Assembly (NCBI GenBank): GCA_947462335.1
Contig: OX381714.1
Coordinates: 55,721,800-55,785,799 of the forward strand
Length of the DNA stretch: 64,000 nucleotides
Direction of reading: 5' to 3'
DNA from: Harmothoe impar
Lineage: Eukaryota > Annelida > Polychaeta > Phyllodocida > Polynoidae
The notes beneath the pieces were generated by a model. The model worked only from the letters and a program-made list of their open reading frames with translations. It had not been told where the DNA came from and did not search any database. Position 1 is the stretch's first letter. Each line of letters starts with the position of its first letter. Both the position numbers and the translations under genes were made by a program. Shown one piece after another: positions 52,710 to 63,083 of the stretch.

Positions 52710-52941
52710 TCTGATTCAAGCAGGCTAGAGTATCAACGCTATTCTAGGGTTCAATGAAAAGTTCAAGTTAGTTAAAACAGAACTGGTGGCATACTCCATG
52801 TGTAGATTGGTAGCTGTTCAGGAGGTTGAATGTTCAAAGTTCAATCTCATTAGACCCAGCCAAGCCCACCTCTAGTATACATAGCTCAGCATTCCCAGCA
52901 GGCTCTGTCTAAGCCCTAATGCTATACCATGAGAACTGTCT

Positions 52942-53092
52942 CTAACCCTTTAAGGGCCGCGTGGTGCTTTAATGTGCTATGCCCTTTGTTGTCACAATGC
53001 ATTAATGCAGCCCTGACTGGTCTACTCGCCGGGGCTGCATTCAAGCATCATGTCGAGCCTGCCGGGTTGATGCACTCCGTTAGGATACATAG
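52942..53092. mobile_element. piggyBac-like TTAA hairpin MITE, left part
   Basis: CTAACCCTTTAAGGGCCGCG start and one hairpin (CGCCGGGGCTGCATTCAAGC); the right end is lost. Confidence 0.7.
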
Positions 53093-53136
53093 TCAATAAC
53101 ATTACAATCATGATGGCATCCTTGGTGTGTAGACTT

Positions 53137-53264
53137 TTAACCCTTTTACGGACGGCATAGTGCATTAATGCATCATGCCCTGGTCGTCATGATGCATGAA
53201 TGCAGCCATGGCGAGTAACTTGCCAGTACTGCATTCAAGCATCATGCCGTCCTTACAGGGTTAA
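53137..53264. mobile_element. piggyBac-like TTAA hairpin MITE, short 128-bp form
   Basis: TTAACCCTTTTACGGACGGC at left, GCCGTCCTTACAGGGTTAA at right, with TTAA at both ends. It has a single central hairpin around GGCGAGTAACTTGCCAG. It looks like a minimal self-complementary unit. Confidence 0.8.
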
Positions 53265-53275
53265 CCATGGATGAA

Positions 53276-53718
53276 CAGTGGCGGATGCAGGGTTTGGAAA
53301 AGCAGGCGGCGCGCTCCCTTCTCTAGGCAAAAGGAGGGGGCACAGCCCCTAGTTTTGTCCAAAATTGGGGTCTGAAAAGGTCAGGCAAAAAGGAGAGCCC
53401 CATGCCCCCTTCTAAATACTAAAAGGGAATATTAAATGTTACAGCTACGCGTTGTCTAGAAGCGAGCAATCTATGTACTTCAAATAACTCAGAGAGACGA
53501 TATATTGGGAAATGATTCATTCCCTACATTTATTAGCTTTATTATTCCTCATAAGCATACACAAATCTTTCAATAATGTACATTATATCTATATAAATGA
53601 AAATACGATACTTATTGATATCACCGAGGGTTAGTCGGCCCAGTATTACAACTGAAAAACATGTATTTGAAGTTATGTAATAAAAACAATTGAACTTGAA
53701 CTTGAAATCCACCACTGG
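53276..53718. mobile_element. CAGTGGCGGATCCAG-family element
   Basis: CAGTGGCGGATGCAGGGTTT at left, AAATCCACCACTG at right. TTAA-family sequence continues on its right (GAATGCAGCCCTAGG, then CTTAAAGGGTTA), suggesting insertion into that family. Confidence 0.65.
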
Positions 53719-54044
53719 TGAATGCAGCCCTAGGCTATAGCGCGTAGGGCTACATACTTAAAGGGTTACACAATGTACAGGAACACCGTCTGTGGGAATG
53801 GATGCCGCATGTCCCCCATTGACGGGACCTGACCCTGCTATAAAGTAAAGCGTCACCCCAGAGTCAGCACCTCTTTACCCGCTCGTCTTCAGAAAAGAAG
53901 CCCATGGTTTACCACAGAAAACAATCGGTGTGACCCTGGGGGAGGCCGGGGGAGCAGACAGAACAAACCCACTCAGGTCGGCATCTGCTCACCTCATGGG
54001 CCCTACGTGCTGGAGGGGGATGTAGGGGGTGGGAGGCTGGTCCT

Positions 54045-54375
54045 TTAACCCTTTAAGGGCCACATACTGCATTTATACACTGTTAGGAGTAAGTGCTGTA
54101 CTGCACAGTATAAGGGGGTATCTTTGGTTTCCAGTAATTAATACTTTAGGTTACACCACATTGTACTGTTTAATCTACAAGTGTTTAAAAGCTAAACACT
54201 TGAACACTTATTGTTTAGGTGTTTAACTGAAAAGTGTTTAAATGCTAAACACTTGATTACATGTTTAGGTGTTTAAACATTAAGTGTTTAGATCCTGCAT
54301 GTGTTTAGGGTTTAAACAGCGTTTAGGAAATATGGTGTTTAAGTTAAACACCTTTATTAGAGTGTAGCTGTAGGC
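54045..54375. repeat. TTAA-MITE left end and GTGTTTAA palindrome cluster
   Basis: TTTAACCCTTTAAGGGCCAC at 54045 is a left terminus. At 54178-54360 the words GTGTTTAA, GTTTAGGTGTTTAA and TTAAACAC recur about a dozen times in both orientations. Confidence 0.7.
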
Positions 54376-55020
54376 CAATCCAAAGACCCAGGGTTTACAG
54401 TTGGCGAGTGTAGCTGAACAGTAGGTAATACTGCAAATTACCGTATATCTCAGTGTGCAGCTACTAACTTCTGACAGAGTACATTATGTTCCTTCACCTC
54501 ATGAGGCATGAATGCAGACGAGTGATAACTATGCAGGTGTCTGTAACATAATGATATTATAAAGTTTATTATACTTTATTATGTAATATCTCTTAAATTG
54601 CAACCAGTCGAGATTACTCCTGGAATAATTTCAAATATGCCCAGAATTGATTGTTTCAATGCTTTTGATTCCATCATCTCTACAATACCCATAAATATGT
54701 TAATGTCCTCAGATACATCCAATTGTCTGGGCCTGATGGCATTCACCGTCTTGAGATCATGCTTTATAATAGAGCCCTCTCTATTCCTACAGCTCTAACC
54801 ATGTGTCCACGTTGTATCAGGTACACCCAGGGGGCTGCTGAAGAGGTAGGGAGGGATAGGTGTAGAGCTCAGGGAACATATCTAATAAGCCAATTCCAGC
54901 CGGGTCCTGTGCAGAGGAGGCTATACTGCGTCTGGGAGAACATGGCAGACCCTACATGAACAGCTCATACCATGCAGCTGCATGGTTCTTTTATGGGGCC
55001 ACCTAACCAGCAATTACCCG
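54376..55020. other. Intronic sequence, no gene
   Basis: Nothing recognised. Confidence 0.4.
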
Positions 55021-55029
55021 CATGGTGCT

Positions 55030-55190
55030 TTAGCCGATTGTGAGCTGCTGTCGGCCGAAAGATGGTCAAATGGGTAGGTAATCGACAGGTAGAGCCACAA
55101 TTACACCACTGGCAAGTGCACTCTGTGTAGTGTAATTATTGTGGCTCTGCCTGCCGATCACCTGCAAATCGGCTAATGGAAAATGGCCCT
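55030..55190. mobile_element. GCCGATT foldback element, copy 1
   Basis: TTTAGCCGATTGTGAG and AATCGGCTAATGGAAAATGG ends, with TAGAGCCACAATTACAC and TAATTATTGTGGCTCTGC arms. Related to 56926-57132. Confidence 0.7.
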
Positions 55191-55261
55191 AACTGCAGGA
55201 GAGGTCTATATAGGCTGCAGTAGCAGTAGGTATACTAGTATGCTGGCTATCATAATTGCTG

Positions 55262-55279
55262 TGGGGGGGGGGGGGGGGT
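55262..55279. repeat. Poly-G tract
   Basis: Uninterrupted G-run. Confidence 0.8.
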
Positions 55280-55437
55280 GTCCTGTGGGTGCTGTCTGAC
55301 TGTGTGTCTGACTGTGTCAGTCTGTCTGCAGCAGGGCAGCCAGCTTATCACGGTGTAGCGGCCGGTACCATCCCAGCCTGTCACGCCGCACACCCCCACT
55401 TCACGCTGTGGTGTAGGGGTATACAGGCAAGCAGAAG

Positions 55438-55800
55438 GCTATCGCTATCCCTCTCGCCCTCGCCCTCTCTCTCCCCCTCCCCTCCCTCTCTCCCCCCCTT
55501 CTCACCCTCACTCTCCCACTCACTCTCCCCCTCCCCCTTTCTCTCCCCCTACCTCTACCCCGCCCTCTCCCCCTCTCTCTCCCTCTCCCCTCCCTCTCCC
55601 GATCCCCCTCACTCTCCCCCTCCCCTCCCTCCCTCCCCCTCCCCCCTCCCTCTCCCTCTCCCTCTCTCCCCTTCTCCTCCTTCCCCCTTCCCCCTTCCTC
55701 CCCCTTCCTCTACCCCTTCCCTCTCTTATCTCTCTTCCTCCTTCTCCCCCTCCCTCTCTAAGTCTGTCCCTATCTCCCTCTTCCTCCCTCAATCCCTCAA
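55438..55800. repeat. Polypyrimidine tract of about 360 bp
   Basis: Almost pure C and T on the plus strand, built of CTCTCCCCCTCCC-like words. Long open frames on both strands here (251 and 90 codons of Ser/Pro/Leu or Gly/Glu/Arg) are artefacts of this composition. Confidence 0.9.
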
Positions 55801-55865
55801 TTCATACCCCTCTGCCCATAGACCACCAGTTCCGCACCCAAGCTCATCCCATGTCCGTCCAGACC

Positions 55866-55880
55866 CCCCCCCCCCCCCCG
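55866..55880. repeat. Poly-C tract
   Basis: Uninterrupted C-run. Confidence 0.75.
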
Positions 55881-56755
55881 TAACCACCCCTGTTGTATGC
55901 CGATACATTCCTAACGTCCACGAGAACCATTCCTGGGGAAATGGAATTATGGCCGGTCGGTCAGTTCACACCCACCTAGTGGCTCCCCCGCGCGGGGGTG
56001 GGGCACACTAGTACCGGGGGTCACGTGATCACTACGATCCATCCTCACCCACATGTATGTGTGAGGGGGGAGGGGAACAGGAAAAAGCTAACTGCAGGAA
56101 ATGGCTTCCAAATATATATACAGCTTTTACATGTAGATAGTAGATGCCACATATACATTTTATGCTTGCATATCATAACACAGTTTGAGCTGGAGATACT
56201 GAGAGAAGAAGAATTGCAGAGGTACAAAAATGTATATAATATTGTATAGGTTCCCCAGGTATGGCGATGCTTCTGGAGATGCATGTTCCTCTTGTGGTTT
56301 CTGAGACTGTGGTTCCAATTTGTACCCTCTACAAATACCTATAAATCTCATCATATCGGCGTGACTTCCACCCTGGAGGGCACCACTTGAACTGTCAACA
56401 TACCTAATAGTCAGCCTTTTAGCTGAGAACCCACGAGACAACCACAAGGGTTGCCACAAGAAACCACTGTATACTGCGGAAAATACAAACAGATGAAGTC
56501 CTCTCCATAAAAAGAAGTTAAGGACAGGAAAAACTTCTCTGGAGGTTCCCTGCTTGCTGCCTGTGGTTTTGTGGTCTAGACAGCCTGATGAAACACCACC
56601 CCAGTCGTGCCTACTGGAGGAGGGCTGGAGGAGTGTAGGGGTGTGGGTGTGGGAGGGGGGAGGGGGTAGGATGCCTTGTCAATTTCCTCCAGCCTCTAAA
56701 AGATACTCTACCAGTATGCGAAGGATCCAAGGAGTGCCGTGTGAGGAGTGTGGTC
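55881..56755. other. Intronic sequence, no gene
   Basis: Nothing recognised. G-rich around 56640-56670. Confidence 0.4.
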
Positions 56756-56758
56756 TAG

Positions 56759-56808
56759 TGGGGGGGGGGGGGGGGGGAGGGAGAGGGGGTGGTGGGGGGG
56801 GGGGGTGC
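56759..56808. repeat. Long poly-G tract
   Basis: About 50 bp of G-runs broken by AGGGAGA and TGGT, a candidate G-quadruplex cluster. Confidence 0.8.
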
Positions 56809-56925
56809 CATGGGTAGTGTTGCCATGTGAAGTTGCCCCCCCCCTCCCTCTCCAGGAATGCTCCATGATTACATTGTGGCTTTACAGTGCAGTAGATGGT
56901 TAGTACAGTCAGCCCTCACTTCCTT

Positions 56926-57132
56926 TGGGTCATTTTCCATTAGCCGATTTGGAGGTGATCGGCAGGCCATCGGCAGGCAATCGGCAGGCAATCGGCAGGC
57001 AACCGGCAGGAAAAGCCACAACAATTACACTACACATAGTGTACTTTCCAGTGGTTTGTTGTGGCTCTCCTTGCCGATTGCCTGCCGATTCTCTGCCGAT
57101 TACCCCCAAATCAGCTAATGGAAAATGACCCT
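56926..57132. mobile_element. GCCGATT foldback element, copy 2, with CGGCAGGCAAT tandem
   Basis: GGGTCATTTTCCATTAGCCG at left and TCAGCTAATGGAAAATGACC at right. Inside, four to five tandem ATCGGCAGGCA units lie on the left arm and complementary TTGCCTGCCGATT units on the right. Confidence 0.8.
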
Positions 57133-57534
57133 AAGATTATGAAAATTCAAGGAAGCAAACTGTCCTATACTATAAATAGTATAAGGGGCTAAGTCTTGAT
57201 GTATGTACTAGGGTGGCGGGGGAGGGGGGAGGGGGGGTGTAGGATAGGATGATGCTGGCTGTGTCTTAGCTTTTATATCAATCTCCCTGATGCACTTCCC
57301 AAAGTAGCAGGGTGTGTGGGCATGTGGTGGGTGTGAAACCCTAAGGCTAAAGGTGTGGGCTCCAACCCAGGCTGACTTCATCTCTTCCTGAACCCCTACA
57401 CAGGCTCCACCACTGCCCCATAGGAAGCTGTAACCCCCACACACTGCCCCATAGGATGCGGCAGTAGATGTGTTTATTTGCTGATGGAGGGATCCACGCA
57501 GGGCCGTCCTGGGGGTCTCTAGCCTCTTGGCCCC
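57133..57534. other. Intronic sequence, no gene
   Basis: G-rich patch 57215-57240. Nothing else recognised. Confidence 0.4.
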
Positions 57535-57926
57535 TTAGCCCTTGCAGGACAGCATTATGCTTTAAAATAGTATTACAGAGAGATGCCTATACGTTTGTAG
57601 GAATTCCTACTTTTATGCTGGGATTTCTAGATTGAATTATATAATGAATATTCCCTAGCTTTTATCACAAAGAGTGTGGCACCTCAGAATTATATGTATG
57701 CCCCTTATCGTCGTGATGCATAAATACTTCCATGGCAAGCAGCTGACCATGGCTACAGTCAAGCATCATGATGACCCTAGGGAGTTGATACACTCCCGAA
57801 GGGCCAGCATGATGCATGACTGCAGCCCTGACAAGAAGGTCCGACAGGGCTGCATTCATGCATCATGACGACCAAGGACAAAGCACATTTAGCACATTAA
57901 AGCATTACACGGTTCTAAGGGGTTAA
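57535..57926. mobile_element. piggyBac-like TTAA hairpin MITE, diverged
   Basis: TTAGCCCTTGCAGGACAGCA at left, TAAAGCATTACACGGTTCT, then AAGGGGTTAA, at right. Two hairpins lie inside, plus about 100 bp of extra AT-rich sequence at 57580-57680. Confidence 0.7.
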
Positions 57927-58088
57927 CCCCCCCCCCCCCCGCCCCCTGGCCTATCGGTGGTAATCCTGTGGGTGTAGGGCTGGTTTGTTTACACACAGCT
58001 TGTTGTATGAAGCCACGATTTATGCCCCCAGCCCCGGCTCCGAATGATACAAGACACAACCGGGGCGGTTCCCATGCTACGTCCTCAT

Positions 58089-58268
58089 GGGGAACGTTCA
58101 CAAATGATGCCACCCTGTCAAGTACATGTATTTGGGAACCCTTTCAAGATCCCCCCACCAAATTCATTATCATTATTTTCGGGTTATGGCCACAGAGTGG
58201 TGTTTTTGTCACTATACTAGCCCAGAGCTGGCATCCCTAGCCAGTGACATAATTTGTGAACGTGCCCT
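58089..58268. mobile_element. GTTCACAAATGACGTCACC-family element
   Basis: GGGGAACGTTCACAAATGAT at left and AGTGACATAATTTGTGAACG at right. Confidence 0.7.
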
Positions 58269-59085
58269 GGGTTATATAGGGTAGCCTAACTGTAGCATGT
58301 TATAAATGGTAGTCTGACAGGATAAGAGTGATCTTTCTTCTTAGCAAGAGAAAGTCCGACTGGAACTCTGAAGGGTCCATGGGTTCTGAGCTATTCTGGC
58401 CTCTAGATATCAATATCAGAATTAGACTAGATAAAAACCACCATGCTCCTGTCTCTGTCAAGGGTAACTGATCCTAACTGGGGATGTATTATCAAAGCCC
58501 TTTGAATTATCAATTAATTTGTAAATATAATTTAAAAGCAAGAGCCATTCATGTCTCAAAAGCTTATGGTTGCATATATACTGCTTGTGGCTATGATATA
58601 TTGACCAGCCATAACTATAGACCCCTATAGAGCCCACACCTGGAGATCTCGGCTGTAGATCATGAGTAGATTCATTTATTTATACAGGCATGCAGCCAGT
58701 TGCTCCTGAGGAGGAGAAGGTCATGTGACCTTTGAGGTGGTCACGTGGCCGGCACGTGACCCCCATAACTTACAGAACCACCTGTCAGCGTTCCTGATCC
58801 ATATTGACATGGGACGCTGCACATTGATGGGTATACCAGACTCACCTAACGATGTTCCTGTATCCCCCCTGGTATACCTGACCCAAGCAGCAGAGGCAAC
58901 CTGAGGAGGGCAGGGCTACCATACGTAGGCGTTAACTTGTCTATAGATAGTCTGAAATAGCATATACTAGGCCTACATGTACTACACTTGTAAGTACTAC
59001 AATGTATAATGAAATCGGAGGGAGGATATGATGATGATATAGTTTTAAAACCAACACAGCCGAAGGCTGGCCAGCAGGTCCACAG
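58269..59085. other. Intronic sequence, no gene
   Basis: Nothing recognised. GTCACGTG and CACGTGAC E-box words lie near 58740-58760. Confidence 0.4.
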
Positions 59086-59249
59086 GGCCCATAGTGGTGG
59101 CGGATTTAGGAGGGGGGCACACGGGCCCTGCCCCCCCCCCCCCCCTTGGGAAATTAAAAAAAAAAAAGGGTGGAGAAAGAGGAGAAGGGAGAGAAAGAAG
59201 AAAGGGGGGGAGAAAGTGAAATCTGGTCTTTCTGGAAGCCAAATATGAC

Positions 59250-59640
59250 CCTTTTTAGTGCCAAGATATCAGCCTTCTGATCCCTGAAATTGGCCCCTTT
59301 CTGATGCCCAAGCTGTGGCCCTTTCTGACCCCTTAGCCTGGCCCTTTCTGACTTTCAAACTGGGCCCTAAACCTGGCCAATTCTGATGTCCAAACCTGGC
59401 CCTTTCTACCCTGAATCCTGGCCCTAAACCTGGCCCTTCCTGGGACTATGCCCTGGGATTAGGCCCTAAACCTTGCCCTTTCTGACCATCAAACCTGGTC
59501 CTTTCTGATGCCTGAGCTCGGCCATTTCTGACCACTGAGCCTGGCCCTTCCTAACCCTCTAACTGGGCTGTAAACCTGATCCTTCCTAACCCTGGGATGG
59601 GGCCCTAAACCTGGCCCTTTCTGACCCAAAACCTGGTGAC
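59250..59640. repeat. Minisatellite, CTGGCCCTTTCTGAC units
   Basis: Roughly 15 units of 20-35 bp combining ACCTGGCCCTTTCTGA with GGGCCCTAAACCTGG blocks. Confidence 0.8.
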
Positions 59641-59669
59641 CAAGCCCTGCCACTTCGACATTTTCCAAT

Positions 59670-60020
59670 CTCTTCCAGTTTAAATGTCCCAGGCACAATG
59701 ATAAAGGATAAATACATATCTCTAAGCCATGATATATGTGCCAAAATGCACCAGATTTCACCATTTCTAATTTAAACTTTCAGAATTTTCAAAATTTTCC
59801 ACTCAAAAAAGAATGTCCCAGCTGCAATGATAGAGAATGATATAGATCTGAGCCATATGTTAGGAGCCAAAATGTACCTGGTTGCACCATTTCAAGTTTA
59901 GACTTCAAAATTTTCCAAAGAAAACTATTTTCCAACCCCAATCAAACAGAATAAATACAAATCTCAGCCATGATAAATGTTGTGCCAAAATACACCAGAA
60001 TGCACCATTTCAAGGCTAGA
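59670..60020. repeat. Three tandem units of about 125-130 bp
   Basis: Each has AATGTCCCA/CAATGATA-like, AGCCATGATATATG-like, GCCAAAATGCACCAG and CACCATTTC blocks in the same order. Confidence 0.75.
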
Positions 60021-60290
60021 AATTGCAAATTTTCTTGGGGGCGCAGGGGAGTGGACATCCCCCCTAGTTTGGCCGCTGCGCTTCGCTTGCGGTGGTCGGT
60101 AGCATTCACCTCACTTTCCTAGATCTTGGCCCCCCCTTAAAAAGTCCTGGATCCGCCACTGCTGACATACAGACCGAACCTGGCGGAGGGAGGACTATAT
60201 ACTGTGGTTTTATATCACATGAGCATTGCCGTAACGGCATTATGGTGAGACACCAACGACCTGACCATCACAGATCATGCCACAGTGACC

Positions 60291-60487
60291 TAACCCTTTA
60301 AGGGCCGCATATAGACTGACAGTGCTGACAGTGCTATGCCTTTGGTGCCCTGTTATGTGAATTCTGATGTGGTTATTCAACCCCGTAGGGTCGGTATGAT
60401 GCATGATTGCAGTCCCTTGTAATGCCTGAACTATGATGACAAAGGTGTACAGCATATTAAAGTACTATGCTGCGTTTAAAGGGTTAA
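60291..60487. mobile_element. piggyBac-like TTAA hairpin MITE
   Basis: TAACCCTTTAAGGGCCGCAT at left, AGTACTATGCTGCGTTTAAA, then GGGTTAA, at right. Internal hairpins partly deleted. Confidence 0.7.
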
Positions 60488-61471
60488 ACCTCCAGGATCC
60501 TCCCGAGTCCAGGTCCTGAGTCCAGGTGTTGAGAGCAGCTCCTCTTGTATCTGTGTCTAATGGGATAACGCGAGCTGCTCTCTGACCCCAGGACCACGAC
60601 CCCTGACCCCCCTGACCCCCAGATCTCCCTGACCCCCCCCCCCCCCCCGGCTGCTGACATGTCTAGCATGCTGCTTCAGTTAAAACATGTACAGCAGTAG
60701 GGGAGAGATCGATCAAGAAGCGCATCATGGCGAGTGACTCGCTAAAGCCGCATGAATGCATTGTGGAATTTCAGCTATCCTAGCATTGTTCAAATTACAA
60801 ACCTTGTTACAAATGCTGGAGTCAAAGATAACGATTCCCCAGTATTTTCTCGATTCCAGAGATCAAGAAATATTTGAGTGTTACCCCCACCCCCCAAAAT
60901 CTATTGAACACTGTGACCTATTTTAGGTGGAACAATGAGTGGCGTCAAAAACAGATTCCTGTTTCTGGCTATAATATAGCAGTGTCCCCCTGCATAGAAG
61001 AGGGGGATCAGTTATAACCACTCAGGGTATAAGGACTGAGGATTCTACTCTATATGTCCCCACCACGGCTGTCCAGCCGCCCTCCCTGCAGGGTTTGGAT
61101 CCCACGCCGTGCGGGGTCAGTACAGGGGTGACCTCTACCTGATACGGGGGACATACGAGCCGGGATATTTCAAACCGGAATATCCAACTCAAGTGGTGGA
61201 GAGATGGCGAGAGATAAGCGGGATGGAATATGGGAAGGTTTGGTTGGGAGGAGGAGGCCGGGGGGGGGGGGGGGGTAAATCTGAGGGATGATGGGAATCC
61301 TCCAGTGTACATACAGACCTCCAAGACTGAACATTACTACTCCTGGGTATAACTTTGAGCAGGGTCGGTGTATGAATGTGGGTGGGTGGTGCGGCGGGGG
61401 GTCTGAAAGCGTCATTGCAATGTCAGTCTTATCAAGATGATTTCAGGAAGTTGAGGAACCATACATGTATA
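60488..61471. other. Intronic sequence, no gene
   Basis: Poly-C at about 60635-60648, a TTAA-family fragment at about 60724-60772 (GCGAGTGACTCGC) and poly-G at about 61260-61275. No exon recognised. Confidence 0.45.
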
Positions 61472-61593
61472 TACACACACAGAAAAGTCAGCGTCATTGT
61501 CGCTAAAACCACTCTCACATGAAAGTCAGGCAGTGTCTGACTTTCATATGAGAGTGGTTTTAGCGACAATGACGCTGACTTTTTTGAGTGTGT
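61472..61593. mobile_element. ACACACAGAAAAGTCAGCGTC hairpin MITE, complete
   Basis: ACACACAGAAAAGTCAGCGT then CATTGTCGCTAAAACCACTC is mirrored along the whole length by the right half, ending GACGCTGACTTTTTTGAGTG. Confidence 0.85.
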
Positions 61594-61963
61594 AGGTAAA
61601 GTAGTAAGAGGTGATTGCCAGCTGTACCAGAGCTCAGCCCACACTTTCCCAAAGTATATTCCTGTTGAATGCATATATGTTAAATTACTGAATATTATTT
61701 TTGGGTTCTGACTGAAACCCTCATGTCTGTGAAGTTTGTGGCAAAACGTTTGTGAGGGCATGGGTTGGGAGACAGATCGGATATTAGCACGAGTAAATCG
61801 GCAGTGCTGCAATGTTCCTTCGGGGGCGATTGCACATACACCCTCAGATGCTTCAGGCTCAGGAAGGCAACGTCTGGAATAATGGAGACTACAGGGAGTT
61901 GTGGTTGTTCACAACAGTACCGGGGACAACAGTATCAGACAATATCTCCCCAGTTCCAACAGT
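61594..61963. other. Intronic sequence, no gene
   Basis: Nothing recognised. Confidence 0.4.
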
Positions 61964-62211
61964 AACCCTTTAAGGGCTGCATATACAATAATGCCCTAAT
62001 GTTCTACAATGTAGCTATGCATTTTATATCCTCCGTGCATCATGCCCCCATCATGCTGATCCTTCTGGAGTGTAATGTCTAATGACCACCCACCCCCCCC
62101 AGATTGACGTGGTATTTGGCTGCAGCGAGTTACTCGCCAGGGTTGGAAAAAGGAAAAATGGGAAAGAGCAAAATGCTGTAATAATGCTCTGTGCGGCTCT
62201 TAAATGTTTAC
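61964..62211. mobile_element. piggyBac-like TTAA hairpin MITE, diverged
   Basis: GTAACCCTTTAAGGGCTGCA at left, CTCTGTGCGGCTCTTAAATG at right; GCGAGTTACTCGCCAGG core present. Confidence 0.65.
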
Positions 62212-62590
62212 CCTCCCCTGTGCCTTGTTGTATGCGGCGTGTGTTTACCCTGTAACCCTCCCCCCGCCCGCTGGTCAAGGACCGCTGGTGGCGCCCTCTG
62301 TTGGCGCCAGATGCAGGTCAAGGACGTACAGACGCCCATTGTCACATGACCTAAGCGAGATATCACGAGATCACGCCTGTCTTATATACAGAGGCTAAGT
62401 GAGGCTGTGACGGCACAGGGGATGCATGCATGCATACGACTGTGATATCGGGGTTTGGGGATGATCTGGGGGTCTGAGACTGATGTAGGATTAGAGACCC
62501 ACATCTCATGTAAGTCTCTGGTAGGACGCAGGGCACTGTCAAAGCACCTATAACTTTATGAGGCAGTTCGGTTATACTTATACAGTGCAG
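62212..62590. other. Intronic sequence, no gene
   Basis: Nothing recognised. Confidence 0.4.
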
Positions 62591-62594
62591 TTAT

Positions 62595-62825
62595 ATGATG
62601 CAGTCTGCATCTTTGATACAGAGTACATGGCATGACGCAGTCTGGCCTCAACCGCTCATGTATATCTGCAACTGCAATTACAGTACAGAATATGGTATGA
62701 TACAGTCTGGCCTCAAATACCATGTGCAACTGCAATTACAGTAGAGAGCATGGCATGATATCAGATACAGTCTGGCCTCAAACACCACCTACATCTGCAA
62801 CTTACACTAGGGTACAATGCACAAC
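62595..62825. repeat. Tandem repeat, CAGTCTGGCCTCAA units
   Basis: Three units of about 70-80 bp contain ATACAGTCTGGCCTCAAA, ATCTGCAACTGCAATTACAG and AGCATGGCATGAT blocks. Confidence 0.75.
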
Positions 62826-63083
62826 ACTGTATAGCCCCAGACATCATGTATTCTCATCATCATGGGTGAAAAAGGTTCCTGTCGCTGGGTGGTACTCGAG
62901 ACAGTCCATCATAAGACATAAGTGGTAGATCGGGACCAGGCACATGGATATATACATGTACATGTATAGGCGGCAGTATACTCAGGAATTATAATAAGTG
63001 AAGTGGTAACCTACCAGTGAACAGACATAAACTAATGGACAGTTACAGGGAAAATGTTGCAGAAGTGGTTATAGTTATCAGGT
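62826..63083. other. Intronic sequence, no gene
   Basis: Nothing recognised. Confidence 0.4.

Larger units (their letters stand above)
59091..60162. mobile_element. CAGTGGCGGATCCAG-family element with internal tandem repeats
   Basis: ATAGTGGTGGCGGATTTAGG at left is inverted against CCTGGATCCGCCACTGCT at right. The 1.07-kb interior holds two repeat arrays (59250-59640 and 59670-60020), a poly-C run and no coding sequence. Confidence 0.75.

Noticed and set aside
55256..56011. 251-codon Ser/Pro/Leu-rich ORF
   Set aside because: Produced by the polypyrimidine tract; the peptide is a translation of CTCTCCC words and ends in poly-C.
56701..56815. Plus-strand CEECG-containing peptide as the 7S cysteine exon of the partner gene
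   Set aside because: Cysteine spacing is wrong, no splice acceptor of the right phase is present, and the following glycines come from a poly-G run.
61080..61180. CTGCAG followed by open sequence as a plus-strand collagen exon
   Set aside because: No Gly-X-Y periodicity or cysteine cluster in any frame.
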